Source: Paracoccus tibetensis (GTDB lineage: Bacteria > Pseudomonadota > Alphaproteobacteria > Rhodobacterales > Rhodobacteraceae). Taken from it: 64,000 nt of DNA. The DNA lies in assembly GCF_900102505.1 (NCBI RefSeq), contig NZ_FMVT01000001.1:494623-558622 (forward strand), in the 5' to 3' direction. Positions 54,839 to 63,738 of this stretch are shown here, piece by piece (position 1 is the first letter of the stretch; each line of letters opens with the position of its first letter). A program made the translations under genes and the position numbers. The notes beneath the pieces are model-generated. The model was not told the DNA's origin and did no database searches. It worked only from the letters and a program-made list of their open reading frames with translations.

Positions 54839-56235
54839 CCAGCCTTGATCTTCCCGCGTCCGAGGCCGCCCGGCCCGGCCGTGCCGCCCGCCTCTACCGC
54901 GCCGCCTGGCGCTGGCATTTCTATGCCGGCCTTTTCGTCGTGCCCTTCTTCCTGATCCTCGCCGTCACCGGCCTGATGATGCTGTGGATCGCCCATCTGG
55001 ACGGCCGCGACGGCGAGCGCATCCCCGTCACCCCGCAATCCCACACCGCCAGCCTGAACCTGCAGGCCGCCGTCGCCTCCACCGCGCTGATGGGCGGGGA
55101 GACGGTGCAATACATCGCCCCCCGCGCCGAGGGGCTCGCCGCGATCTTCCGCGTCGACGGGCCGGGCGGGCCGGTCATGGTCGCCGTCGATCCGCACGAG
55201 GCGCAGATCGTCGCCGTCCATCCCCGCCGCAGCGGCTGGTATGACTGGGCCGACGAGGTCCACGGCTCGCTCATGCTGGGCGTTTTCGGCGACCGGGTGA
55301 TCGAGATCGCCGCCTCGCTCGGCATCATGCTGCTGGCGAGCGGGCTCTATCTCTGGTGGCCGCGCGGCAGCTCGCTGCGCCGGGCGCTGATCCCGAGCGT
55401 CCGGGCGCGAGGCAGGGCGCTGTGGAAGCAGCTCCATGCCAGCACGGGGATCTGGATCTCGGCGATCCTGCTGTTTTTCCTGATCTCGGGCCTCAGCTGG
55501 GCCGGGATCTGGGGCGGGCGGATGATGCAGGCCTGGTCCACCTTTCCGGCCGAGAAATGGGACGCGCCCCTCTCGGACGCCACCCATGCCAGCCTGAACC
55601 ATGGCCCCAAGGAGGTCCCTTGGGCGCTGGAGCAGACCCCCATGCCCGCCTCCGGCTCGGCGGCGGGCGCGCCGGGTCTGGCCGAAGGCGAGGCGGTGGG
55701 CATCGACAACATCGACGCGCTGGCCCGCCGGATCGGCTTCGAGGGCCGCTACCAGATGAACCTTCCGCGGGGCGAGACGGGCGTCTGGACCCTCAGCCGC
55801 GATTCCATGTCCACCGACAGCAGCGATCCCACCGCCGACCGCACCGTTCATATCGACCGCCACACCGGCCGCATCCTCGCCGACGTCCGGTTCGAGGACT
55901 ACGCGCTCGCCGGCAAGGCCATGGCCGTGGGGATCGCGCTGCACATGGGCACGCTCGGCCTCTGGAGCGTGCTGGCGAACACGGTCTTCTGCCTCGCGGT
56001 GATCTTCCTCTGCCTCTCGGGCGTGGTCCTGTGGTGGAAGCGCCGGCCTGCGGGCCAGTGGCGCCTCGCCGCGCCGCCGATGCCGGCGGACATGCCGCTC
56101 TGGAAGGGCGCCATCGCCGTCGGGCTGATCATCGGCATCGCCTTCCCGCTGGCCGGGCTGACCTTCGCGGCCGTCCTGATCCTCGACGCGCTGGTCCTGC
56201 CCTTCCTGCCGCGCCTGCGCCGGGTGCTGGCGTAG
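54835..56235 (+). CDS. PepSY-associated transmembrane protein (PiuB-like)
   Basis: 466-residue membrane protein. Four main helices: WHFYAGLFVVPFFLILAVTG near the start, ASLGIMLLASGLYLWWPRGS, STGIWISAILLFFLISGLSW and a C-terminal set. Two periplasmic PepSY-type loops, including RVDGPGGPVMVAVDPHEAQ and TVHIDRHTGRILADVRF, fit the PiuB/FpvG-type family linked to iron(III)-siderophore reduction. Role beside purine genes unexplained; it may use the same membrane electron flow. Confidence 0.88.
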   Translation: MTSLDLPASEAARPGRAARLYRAAWRWHFYAGLFVVPFFLILAVTGLMMLWIAHLDGRDGERIPVTPQSHTASLNLQAAVASTALMGGETVQYIAPRAEGLAAIFRVDGPGGPVMVAVDPHEAQIVAVHPRRSGWYDWADEVHGSLMLGVFGDRVIEIAASLGIMLLASGLYLWWPRGSSLRRALIPSVRARGRALWKQLHASTGIWISAILLFFLISGLSWAGIWGGRMMQAWSTFPAEKWDAPLSDATHASLNHGPKEVPWALEQTPMPASGSAAGAPGLAEGEAVGIDNIDALARRIGFEGRYQMNLPRGETGVWTLSRDSMSTDSSDPTADRTVHIDRHTGRILADVRFEDYALAGKAMAVGIALHMGTLGLWSVLANTVFCLAVIFLCLSGVVLWWKRRPAGQWRLAAPPMPADMPLWKGAIAVGLIIGIAFPLAGLTFAAVLILDALVLPFLPRLRRVLA

Positions 56236-56316
56236 GAGGCGCAGCCTCCTGGCGCGGACGGCCCCTCGATGGGCCGTCCGCGCCACCCCTCCCGCCCCCG
56301 GCAAGGTTCTTCCCCC

Positions 56317-57210
56317 TCAGAAGCGCGGCCGCAGCTCGCGCAGGGCGAAGTCGGCGAACATGCGGACCTTCGGGTCCTGCAGCCGCCGATGCGGGGTCAG
56401 GCAGCCGAACTGCGCCGTGACCGGCGGATGCGCCGGCAGCACCACCTCCAGCGCGCCCGAGGCCAGCTCCGCCTCCACCTCGTAGCGCGGGCGGTTCGCG
56501 ATGCCGTGCCCTGCCAGCGCCCAGTCCCGCAGCACGTCCCCGTCATCCGTGTCGAACCGCCCCGAGACCATCATCTTGCGCGGCCCGTCCTCCGTCTCCA
56601 GCACCCAGTAGTATTCCGGGCTGCGGGGATAGCGCAGCAGCAGGCAGTCATGCGCTGCCAGATCCTCGAGGCTCGCCGGCCGCCCGCGCGCCTCCAGGTA
56701 GCTGGGCGCCGCCACCAGCACCCGCGGGCAATCCGCGATCTTGCGCCATTTCAGCGCCGAATCCGCCGGCTCGCCCAGAAAGAAGGCCAGGTCGATCGCG
56801 TCCTCAACGATGTTCACGCTGCGGTCGGACAGCCGCAGCCGGATCTCGACCCCCGGATTGTCGTCGCAAAAGCGCGGGATCAGCGGCGCGATCAGCCGCC
56901 GCCCGAGGCCTAGGGGCGCGGTCAGCCGGATCACCCCCTGCGGCTTGCCCGAATAGCTGCTGACCAGCGCCTCGGCCTCGTCCAGCGTATCGATGACGCG
57001 ACGGGCGTGGTCGTAGAAGGCGCGGCCGATCTCGGTCGGGGTCAGGCGGCGGGTGGTGCGATTGAGCAGCCGCAGCCCGAAGCGATTTTCAAGATCCTTG
57101 ATGCGGTTCGAGGCAACTGCCGGTGAAAGCCGCAGATCCCTGCCTCCGGCGGTGATCGAGCCCAGCTCGATGACCCGGACGAAGACGCGCAGGCTTTCGA
57201 GATAGGACAT
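56317..57210 (-). CDS. LysR-family transcriptional regulator
   Basis: 297-residue LTTR. N-terminal winged helix about 1-60: FVRVIELGSITAGGRDLRLS, ASNRIKDLENRFGLRLLNRT; C-terminal substrate-binding domain. Divergent from xdhA over 103 bp, which suggests control of the xanthine dehydrogenase operon. Contains the typical domain-opening GVIRLTAPLGLG. Ligand unknown. Confidence 0.92.
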   Translation of the reverse strand: MSYLESLRVFVRVIELGSITAGGRDLRLSPAVASNRIKDLENRFGLRLLNRTTRRLTPTEIGRAFYDHARRVIDTLDEAEALVSSYSGKPQGVIRLTAPLGLGRRLIAPLIPRFCDDNPGVEIRLRLSDRSVNIVEDAIDLAFFLGEPADSALKWRKIADCPRVLVAAPSYLEARGRPASLEDLAAHDCLLLRYPRSPEYYWVLETEDGPRKMMVSGRFDTDDGDVLRDWALAGHGIANRPRYEVEAELASGALEVVLPAHPPVTAQFGCLTPHRRLQDPKVRMFADFALRELRPRF

Positions 57211-57267
57211 GGCCGTGGTTCGCTTTCAATGATCGGTGTAAAGTCTTCTATGCCACGGATCGTTTCG

Positions 57268-57282
57268 CGGAGGCAATTTCCG
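57268..57282. promoter_or_regulatory. Second possible IclR-type operator, upstream of xdhA
   Basis: CGGAGGCAATTTCCG, palindromic at its ends, between the LysR gene and xdhA. It matches 9 of 14 positions of the IclR box and shares CGGA and TTCC with the site at 52538. Weak, but the spacing before an operon of the same pathway is suggestive. Confidence 0.25.
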
Positions 57283-57313
57283 CCCTAACCTCCGGAAGCT
57301 CGCGCGAGGAAGG

Positions 57314-58774
57314 ATGACCATGACCCAGCTGCGGTTCCTGCTGAACGACACCGAGGTGGCGCTGACCGAGGTCGGTGCCTCGGACACGCTTCTGGACCAC
57401 CTCCGGATCGCGCGCCGCCTGACCGGCACCAAGGAAGGCTGCGCCGAGGGCGATTGCGGCGCATGCACCGTTCTTGCCGGGCGCATGACCGCGGAGGGCC
57501 TGATCTACGAGCCGGTTAACGCCTGCATCCGCCTGCTGGCCTCCTGCCACGCCACCCATATCGTCACCATCGAGCATCTGCGCGGCCCGGATGGCGGTCT
57601 GCACCCGGTCCAGGCGGCGATGGTCGCCCATCACGGCAGCCAATGCGGCTTCTGCACGCCGGGCATCGTCATGGCGCTCTACGCGCTGTGGATGACGAGC
57701 CCGGCCGCCGACGCCACCGCCATCGAGACCGCGCTTCAGGGCAACATCTGCCGCTGCACCGGCTACGAGCCGATCATCAAGGCGGCGCTGGCCGCCCATG
57801 CCGTGGGCGGGCAGCTTCAGGATGCGCTTGCCATTGAGCGCGAAGCCGTCTCGGCCCGGCTTGCCGCCATGCGGCAGGGGCGTGTCACGCTTGCCCGCGG
57901 CGCTGACCGCGCGCTGATCCCGGCGGACAACGACGATCTGGCGCAGCTGCTGCTGGACGAGCCGCAGGCGACGCTGGTTGCCGGGGCCACCGATGTTGGC
58001 CTCTGGGTCACCAAGTTCATGCGGGACATCAGCCCCGCCATCTTCATCGGCCATCTGATGAAGGACATCCGCGTCGAGGACGGCACCCTGCACCTTGGTG
58101 CCGGCGTTACCTATGCCGAGGCCGCCCCGCTCATCGCCCGCCACATCCCGGCCGCGCATGATTACTGGTTGCGGATCGGCGGCTGGCAGGTCCGCAGCAT
58201 GGGCACGATCGGCGCCAACATCGCCAACGGCTCGCCCATCGGCGACACGCCGCCGCTGCTGATCGCGCTCGGCGCACGCATCGTCCTCCGCCGGGGCGCC
58301 GAGCGGCGCGAGCTGCCGCTGGAGGAGTTCTTCTTGGGTTACGGCAAGCAGGACCGCCAGCCCGGCGAGTTCGTCGAGGAGGTGCAGATCCCGACCCGGC
58401 CGGGCGCGCGGATCGCGGCCTACAAGGTCTCAAAGCGCCGCGACAGCGACATCACCAGCGCCGCCTGCGGCATCTGCATCGAGACCGAGGGCGAGACCAT
58501 CCGCAGCGCCCGCATCGCTTTCGGCGGCATGGCCGCGACCCCAAAGCGCGCCCGCGCCGCCGAGGCTGCGCTGGAGGGCCAGCCCTTCGCCGAGGCCACC
58601 TTCCAGGCCGCCGCCGAGGCGCTGGCCGAAGACTTCCAGCCGCTGACCGACATGCGGGCCAGCGCCGAATACCGCGCGCTGGTCGCAAAGAACCTCATCC
58701 GCCGCTTCTGGCTGGAGCAGTCCGAGCCGGGCCTGCCGGTCCGCTTGCGCCATGACGGGGAGATCGCGGCATGA
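57314..58774 (+). CDS. xdhA: Xanthine dehydrogenase small subunit (2Fe-2S and FAD)
   Basis: 486 residues. Two [2Fe-2S] sets: GCAEGDCGACTVL plus CIRLLASCH, then QCGFCTPGI plus GNICRCTGYEPI. The FAD domain starts at about residue 205 (LVAGATDVGLWVTK) and includes WQVRSMGTIGANIANGSPIG. Takes electrons from XdhB to NAD+. In-frame ATG 57320 has better SD spacing (GAGGAAGG) and could be the true start. Starts the xdhA-xdhB-xdhC-guaD operon. Confidence 0.96.
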   Translation: MTMTQLRFLLNDTEVALTEVGASDTLLDHLRIARRLTGTKEGCAEGDCGACTVLAGRMTAEGLIYEPVNACIRLLASCHATHIVTIEHLRGPDGGLHPVQAAMVAHHGSQCGFCTPGIVMALYALWMTSPAADATAIETALQGNICRCTGYEPIIKAALAAHAVGGQLQDALAIEREAVSARLAAMRQGRVTLARGADRALIPADNDDLAQLLLDEPQATLVAGATDVGLWVTKFMRDISPAIFIGHLMKDIRVEDGTLHLGAGVTYAEAAPLIARHIPAAHDYWLRIGGWQVRSMGTIGANIANGSPIGDTPPLLIALGARIVLRRGAERRELPLEEFFLGYGKQDRQPGEFVEEVQIPTRPGARIAAYKVSKRRDSDITSAACGICIETEGETIRSARIAFGGMAATPKRARAAEAALEGQPFAEATFQAAAEALAEDFQPLTDMRASAEYRALVAKNLIRRFWLEQSEPGLPVRLRHDGEIAA

Positions 58775-61080
58775 AGGACGACACGACCCCGATCCGCGGC
58801 CTTGCCCATCAGGACACGCCTCATGACAGCGCGATCAAGCACGTCACCGGCCGCGCCGAGTACACGGACGACCTGCCCGAGCCGGCGGGCCTGATCCACG
58901 CCTATCTTGGCCTGTCGCAATGCGCCCATGGCCGGATCACCGCGATGGATTTCAGCGCGACGCTGGCCAGCCCCGGCGTCATCGGCGTGATGACGGCCGC
59001 CGACATTCCGGGCGTCAACGACATCTCGCCCAACGGCAAGAACGACGACCCGATCCTTGCCGACGGTCTGGTGCAGTTCCACGGCCAGCCGGTCTTCGCC
59101 GTTATCGCCGAGACCCGCGATGAGGCCCGCCGCGCCGCGCACAAGGCGAAGATCGCCTACGACCCGCTGCCGCACGCGCTGGACCCGATGGCCGCAAAGA
59201 ACGCCGGCATGGGCTATGTCACCGACAACCTGACCCTGCGCCGGGGCGACGCGCCGGCCGTCATGACCCGCGCCCCGCGCAGGATCGACGGGCGCTTCGC
59301 CATCGGCGGGCAGGACCATTTCTACCTCGAGGGCCAGATCGCGATGGCCGTGCCGGGCGAGGACGAGGACGTGATCCTCAACGTCTCGACCCAGCACCCG
59401 TCCGAGGTGCAGCACATGGTCGCCCATTGCCTCAAGATCCCCAGCAGCGCGGTCACGGTGAACGTGCGCCGCATGGGCGGTGGGTTCGGCGGCAAGGAAA
59501 CGCAGATGAACCTCTTCGCCTGCGTCGCCGCCATCGCCGCCAAGCGCTGGAACCGCGCGGTCAAGATCCGCCCCGACCGCGACGACGACATGATCGCCAC
59601 CGGCAAGCGCCACGATTTCGTCGTCGATTACAGCGTCGGCTTCGACGACGAGGGCCGCATCCTGGCCGTCGAGGGCGACTGGTATGCCCGCTGCGGCTTC
59701 TCGGCGGACCTCAGCGGCCCGGTGACGGACCGCGCGCTCTTCCACGCCGACAATGCCTATTTCTACCCCGATGTCCGCATCTCGTCGCACCCGATGAAGA
59801 CGAACACGGTCAGCAGCACCGCCTTCCGCGGCTTCGGCGGCCCGCAGGGCGTGATCGTCGCCGAGCGGATGGTCGAGGAAATCGCCTATGCCCTCGGCCT
59901 CGACCCGCTCGAGGTGCGGCGGCGCAACCTCTACAAGAACGGCCAGCTGACGCCCTATCACCAGGAGGTGCAGGACCAGATCCTGCCGCAGCTGCTGGAC
60001 GAGCTGGAGGCCAGCAGCGATTACAAGGCTCGCCGGCAGGCGGTGCTGGACTGGAACGCGAAAGGCGGCGTGATCCGCAAGGGCATCGCGCTGACGCCGG
60101 TGAAGTTCGGGATCAGCTTCACGGCCACCCACTTCAACCAGGCCGGCGCGCTGATCCATGTCTATGCCGACGGGTCCATCGCGCTGAACCACGGCGGCAC
60201 CGAGATGGGGCAGGGGCTGAACACCAAGGTCGCCCAAGTGGTGGCCGAGGCGTTCCAGTGCGACCTCAAGCGCATCAAGATCACGAAGACGACGACCGAG
60301 AAGGTGCCGAACACCTCGGCCACCGCGGCCTCCTCGGGGACCGACCTCAACGGCATGGCGGCGCTGGACGCGGCCGAGCAGATAAAGGAACGGCTGGTCG
60401 AGTTCGTGGCCGAACGCTGGCAGGTCGCGCCCGATCAGGTCGAGTTCGTCCCCGGCCATATCCGCGCCGGCGATCACGTCATCCCCTTCACCGAGGTGAT
60501 CCGCGCCGCCTACATGGCGCGCATCCACCTGTCGGCGGCGGGCTTCTACAAGACGCCCAAGATCCACTGGGACCGCGCGACCGGCAAGGGGCGGCCCTTC
60601 TACTACTACGCCTATGGCGCGGCGGTCTCCGAGGTCTCGGTGGACACGCTGACCGGCGAATACGTCATCGACCGCGCGGACGTGCTGCATGACGTCGGCC
60701 GCAGCCTCAACCCGGCCATCGACAAGGGCCAGGTCGAGGGCGCCTTCGTCCAAGGCGCCGGCTGGCTGACCTGCGAGGAGCTGTGGTGGGACAAGGACGG
60801 GCGGCTGCGCACCCATGCGCCTTCGACCTACAAGGTGCCGCTGGCCTCGGACCGCCCGCGCATCTTCAATGTGAAGCTCGCCGACTGGTCCGAAGCAGCC
60901 GAGCGCACGATCAAGCGGAGCAAGGCCGTGGGCGAGCCGCCCTTCATGCTGGGGATCTCGGTCTTCGAGGCGATCAATATGGCCGTCGCCTCGGTCTGCG
61001 GCTACCGCCAGCCTGCCCGGCTCGACGCCCCGGCGACGCCCGAGCGGGTGCTGATGGCGGTCGAGCGCCTCAAGGCATGA
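58771..61080 (+). CDS. xdhB: Xanthine dehydrogenase large subunit (molybdenum)
   Basis: 769-residue molybdopterin subunit that hydroxylates hypoxanthine and xanthine to urate. Markers: GRAEYTDDLPEPAGLIHAYL, MGGGFGGKETQ around residue 235, the conserved Mo-site segment GGTEMGQGLNTKVAQVVAEA, and VEGAFVQGAGWLTCEELWWD with GEPPFMLGISVFEAI, which contains the catalytic-Glu region. Starts by ATGA overlap with xdhA and ends by ATGA overlap with xdhC. Confidence 0.97.
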   Translation: MKDDTTPIRGLAHQDTPHDSAIKHVTGRAEYTDDLPEPAGLIHAYLGLSQCAHGRITAMDFSATLASPGVIGVMTAADIPGVNDISPNGKNDDPILADGLVQFHGQPVFAVIAETRDEARRAAHKAKIAYDPLPHALDPMAAKNAGMGYVTDNLTLRRGDAPAVMTRAPRRIDGRFAIGGQDHFYLEGQIAMAVPGEDEDVILNVSTQHPSEVQHMVAHCLKIPSSAVTVNVRRMGGGFGGKETQMNLFACVAAIAAKRWNRAVKIRPDRDDDMIATGKRHDFVVDYSVGFDDEGRILAVEGDWYARCGFSADLSGPVTDRALFHADNAYFYPDVRISSHPMKTNTVSSTAFRGFGGPQGVIVAERMVEEIAYALGLDPLEVRRRNLYKNGQLTPYHQEVQDQILPQLLDELEASSDYKARRQAVLDWNAKGGVIRKGIALTPVKFGISFTATHFNQAGALIHVYADGSIALNHGGTEMGQGLNTKVAQVVAEAFQCDLKRIKITKTTTEKVPNTSATAASSGTDLNGMAALDAAEQIKERLVEFVAERWQVAPDQVEFVPGHIRAGDHVIPFTEVIRAAYMARIHLSAAGFYKTPKIHWDRATGKGRPFYYYAYGAAVSEVSVDTLTGEYVIDRADVLHDVGRSLNPAIDKGQVEGAFVQGAGWLTCEELWWDKDGRLRTHAPSTYKVPLASDRPRIFNVKLADWSEAAERTIKRSKAVGEPPFMLGISVFEAINMAVASVCGYRQPARLDAPATPERVLMAVERLKA

Positions 61081-61808
61081 TCCGCGTCCGCATCACGCAG
61101 GCGAAAGGCTCAACCCCGCGCGAGGCAGGGGCCGAGATGTTCGTCACCGAGGCCGAGGTCACCGGCACCATCGGCGGCGGCCAGCTGGAATACATGGCCA
61201 TCGACCGCGCCCGGGAGATGCTGGCGCGCGGCGAGGCGGCGGCCGAGATGGACATCCCCCTCGGCCCCGAGATCGGCCAGTGCTGCGGCGGCCGCGTCAC
61301 CTTGGCGCTGGACCGAGCCGCCCCGACGCCCGAGGACCATCCCGACGTCCTCATCTTCGGCGCCGGCCATGTCGGTCGCGCACTGGCCGTGGCGCTCGCC
61401 CCGCTGCCGGTGAACGCCACCCTGATCGACCAGCGCCCCGAGGAACTGGCCCGCGCCACCGGCCCCACGCGCCTGACCCCGCTGCCCGAGGCCGAGATCC
61501 GCGCCGCCCGCCCCGGCAGCAGCGTCATCATCCTGACCCATGATCATGCACTCGACTTCCTGCTCGCCGCCGAGGCGCTCGCGCGCCGCGACCTCGCCTA
61601 TGTCGGCATGATCGGCAGCGCCACGAAGCGCGCCCAATGCGTCCGCTTCGCCCGCCAGCGCGGCATCGATCCCGCGCCGCTCGTCTGCCCCATCGGCGCC
61701 GGCTTCAGCCGCGACAAGCGCCCCGCGATCATCGCCGCCTTCACCGCCGCCGAGCTGATGGCGCGCCTCACCGCTTCTTCGTTGAACAAAGACCCATGCA
61801 ACAGCTGA
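61077..61808 (+). CDS. xdhC: Xanthine dehydrogenase accessory protein XdhC
   Basis: 243-residue chaperone that delivers sulfurated molybdenum cofactor to XdhB. Seen: KGSTPREAGAEMFV at the N-terminus, TGTIGGGQLEYMAID, the conserved IGQCCGGRVTLALD and a Rossmann-like VLIFGAGHVGRALA from about residue 95, and YVGMIGSATKRAQC. The protein begins about 20 residues later than typical XdhC and is shorter overall; the upstream frame shows no homologous extension. Overlaps guaD by 13 bp. Confidence 0.93.
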   Translation: MIRVRITQAKGSTPREAGAEMFVTEAEVTGTIGGGQLEYMAIDRAREMLARGEAAAEMDIPLGPEIGQCCGGRVTLALDRAAPTPEDHPDVLIFGAGHVGRALAVALAPLPVNATLIDQRPEELARATGPTRLTPLPEAEIRAARPGSSVIILTHDHALDFLLAAEALARRDLAYVGMIGSATKRAQCVRFARQRGIDPAPLVCPIGAGFSRDKRPAIIAAFTAAELMARLTASSLNKDPCNS

Positions 61809-63082
61809 TCCGGGGCCGCGTCCTCGACTTCTTCGCCGACCCCGCCGACACCGAGCAGAACCACCGCTACCACGAGAACGGCGCGATCCTGATCGAGAAC
61901 GGCCGCATCCTCGCCGTCGGCGACCACGCCGACCTCAGACGTGCGGGGCTCGAGGAAGTCGACCACCGCCCGCACCTGATCCTGCCGGGTTTCATCGACC
62001 CGCATATCCACTTCCCGCAGCTTCAGGTCATCGCCAGCTGGGGCGCGCAGCTGCTGGACTGGCTGAACACCTACACCTTCCCCGCCGAGGCCGAGTTCGC
62101 CGACCCCGCTCACGCCGCCCGCATGGCCGGCCTGTTCCTCGACCAGCTGACCGCCCACGGCACGACCACCGCCGTCGCCTTCTGCTCCAGCCACAAGACC
62201 AGCGCCGAGGCGATGTTCACCGCCGCCCATGCCCGCGACATGGCGATGATCGCCGGCAAGGTGATGATGGACAGGGGCGCGATCCCGGCGGTCCATGACA
62301 CGGCGCAGTCCTCCTATGACGACAGCAAGGCGCTGATCGCGTCCTGGCACGGCAAGGGCCGCCAGCGCTACGCCATCACGCCGCGCTTCGCGATCACCTC
62401 GACGCCCGAGCAGCTGGCGGCGGCGGGCCAACTTGCCGCCGAGCATCCGGACTGCCACGTCCAAACCCATCTCAGCGAGAACCGCGACGAGATCGACTAC
62501 ACGCTGAGCCTTTACCCGCAGGCGCGCGACTACCTCGACATCTACGAAGCGCATGGCCTCCTCGGCCCGAAGACCCTCTTGGGCCACTCCATCCACCTCG
62601 AGCCGCGCGAGATCGCCCGCATGGCCGAAACCCAAAGCCGCGCGGTCTTCTGCCCGACCTCGAACCTCTTCCTCGGCTCGGGGCTCTTCGACGCCGAGGG
62701 GCTGCGGGCGGCAGGCATCACCAGCGGCATCGCCACTGATGTCGGCGGCGGCACCAGCTGGTCGATGCTGCAGACCCTGAACGAGGGCTACAAGATCCTG
62801 CAGATGCGCGGCACGAGACTCCACCCGATGGCCGCCTTCCACTGGGCCACGCGCGGCAACGCGCTGGCCTTGGGGATGGAGGACGAAATCGGCACCCTCG
62901 CCCCCGGCAGCGCGGCGGACCTGGTGGTGCTGGACCCGCGCGCCACGCCCGCCATGGCCCTGCGCGCCGAGCGGGCGAGCACCTTGTCCGAGGAGCTGTT
63001 CATCCTGCAGATCATGGGCGACGACCGCGCCGTCGCGCAGACCTACATCGCCGGCCGTCCGCAGAAGGGCAATGCGGGCTGA
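61796..63082 (+). CDS. guaD: Guanine deaminase
   Basis: 428-residue amidohydrolase converting guanine to xanthine. Metal site GFIDPHIHFPQ; HGTTTAVAFCSSHKTSAEAM; QTHLSENRDEI; GHSIHLEPREIARMAETQSR; and ATDVGGGTSWSMLQTLNEGY. Full length. Last gene of the xdh operon, so guanine and xanthine oxidation are co-expressed. A run of unremarkable DNA follows. Confidence 0.96.
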   Translation: MQQLIRGRVLDFFADPADTEQNHRYHENGAILIENGRILAVGDHADLRRAGLEEVDHRPHLILPGFIDPHIHFPQLQVIASWGAQLLDWLNTYTFPAEAEFADPAHAARMAGLFLDQLTAHGTTTAVAFCSSHKTSAEAMFTAAHARDMAMIAGKVMMDRGAIPAVHDTAQSSYDDSKALIASWHGKGRQRYAITPRFAITSTPEQLAAAGQLAAEHPDCHVQTHLSENRDEIDYTLSLYPQARDYLDIYEAHGLLGPKTLLGHSIHLEPREIARMAETQSRAVFCPTSNLFLGSGLFDAEGLRAAGITSGIATDVGGGTSWSMLQTLNEGYKILQMRGTRLHPMAAFHWATRGNALALGMEDEIGTLAPGSAADLVVLDPRATPAMALRAERASTLSEELFILQIMGDDRAVAQTYIAGRPQKGNAG

Positions 63083-63682
63083 AGAGCAGCCAAGGAAAGG
63101 AGACGTGTGCGCAGGCGCAAGCGTCGTCTTGACCTCACCGTCGCCATCCTCCTCTGACACCCGGCGCACCTTGCGCGGTAGGTAGTCATATCTTGCCGGC
63201 CCGCAATGCCGCACCTTCATGCGCCACGGCGCGCTCCTCGCCGGCGCCCGGTTGCGCTCGTCCCGGCCCGCCATGTCGAACTTGCAGGCGATGTGCAGCA
63301 TCTGGTCCAACTCCTCCGGCGGCGGCTGGTTCGACAGCGTCGGCGGCGGCCCGATCCGGATCTGCGCCGCCTCGTGCAGGCCAGCGGCGGAATGCAGCCC
63401 CGGTTGGCGCCCAAGCCAGCCGGGGTTCAGCGCCAGCACAGCGCCGCGGCATACATCAAGGTCAACTGGAAATCGAAGGCAGGATTGTAGCCGGGGGATC
63501 CATTCCTCGCCAAGGCCCTTCAGCACCGCAATGATGATCTGGTGCTTGCACTCGACGGACCCCGTTGACCGGTCGTTGAGCAGCGGCAGGAGTGCCCGGC
63601 AATGCTCGGCTTTGCCGTAGCGACGCGCGGAGATGTCGTCGGCCGGCATCGCTAGGTAACCCGCGACGATCAGGCCATTCTC
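63083..63682. other. Gene-poor stretch between guaD and the insertion sequence, with a possible gene remnant
   Basis: No intact recognisable gene. On the minus strand a frame from ATG 63649 stays open to guaD; its first about 190 codons read like protein (VECKHQIIIAVLKGLGEEW; EELDQMLHIACKFDMAGRDE) with weaker codon bias than the neighbours, then run on antisense to guaD. This looks like a truncated or decaying gene, perhaps brought in with the insertion sequence. I recognise no family. Confidence 0.35.
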
Positions 63683-63738
63683 TGAATAGCCCCATGTTTC
63701 GTGGACGCCTTCTTCGCTAGCTTTGAGGCAAGGAGGCC

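Noticed and set aside
63219..63620. Plus-strand open frame of 133 codons between guaD and the insertion sequence
   Set aside because: Ser/Arg/Pro/Trp-rich composition of a shadow frame, no ribosome-binding site and no domain.
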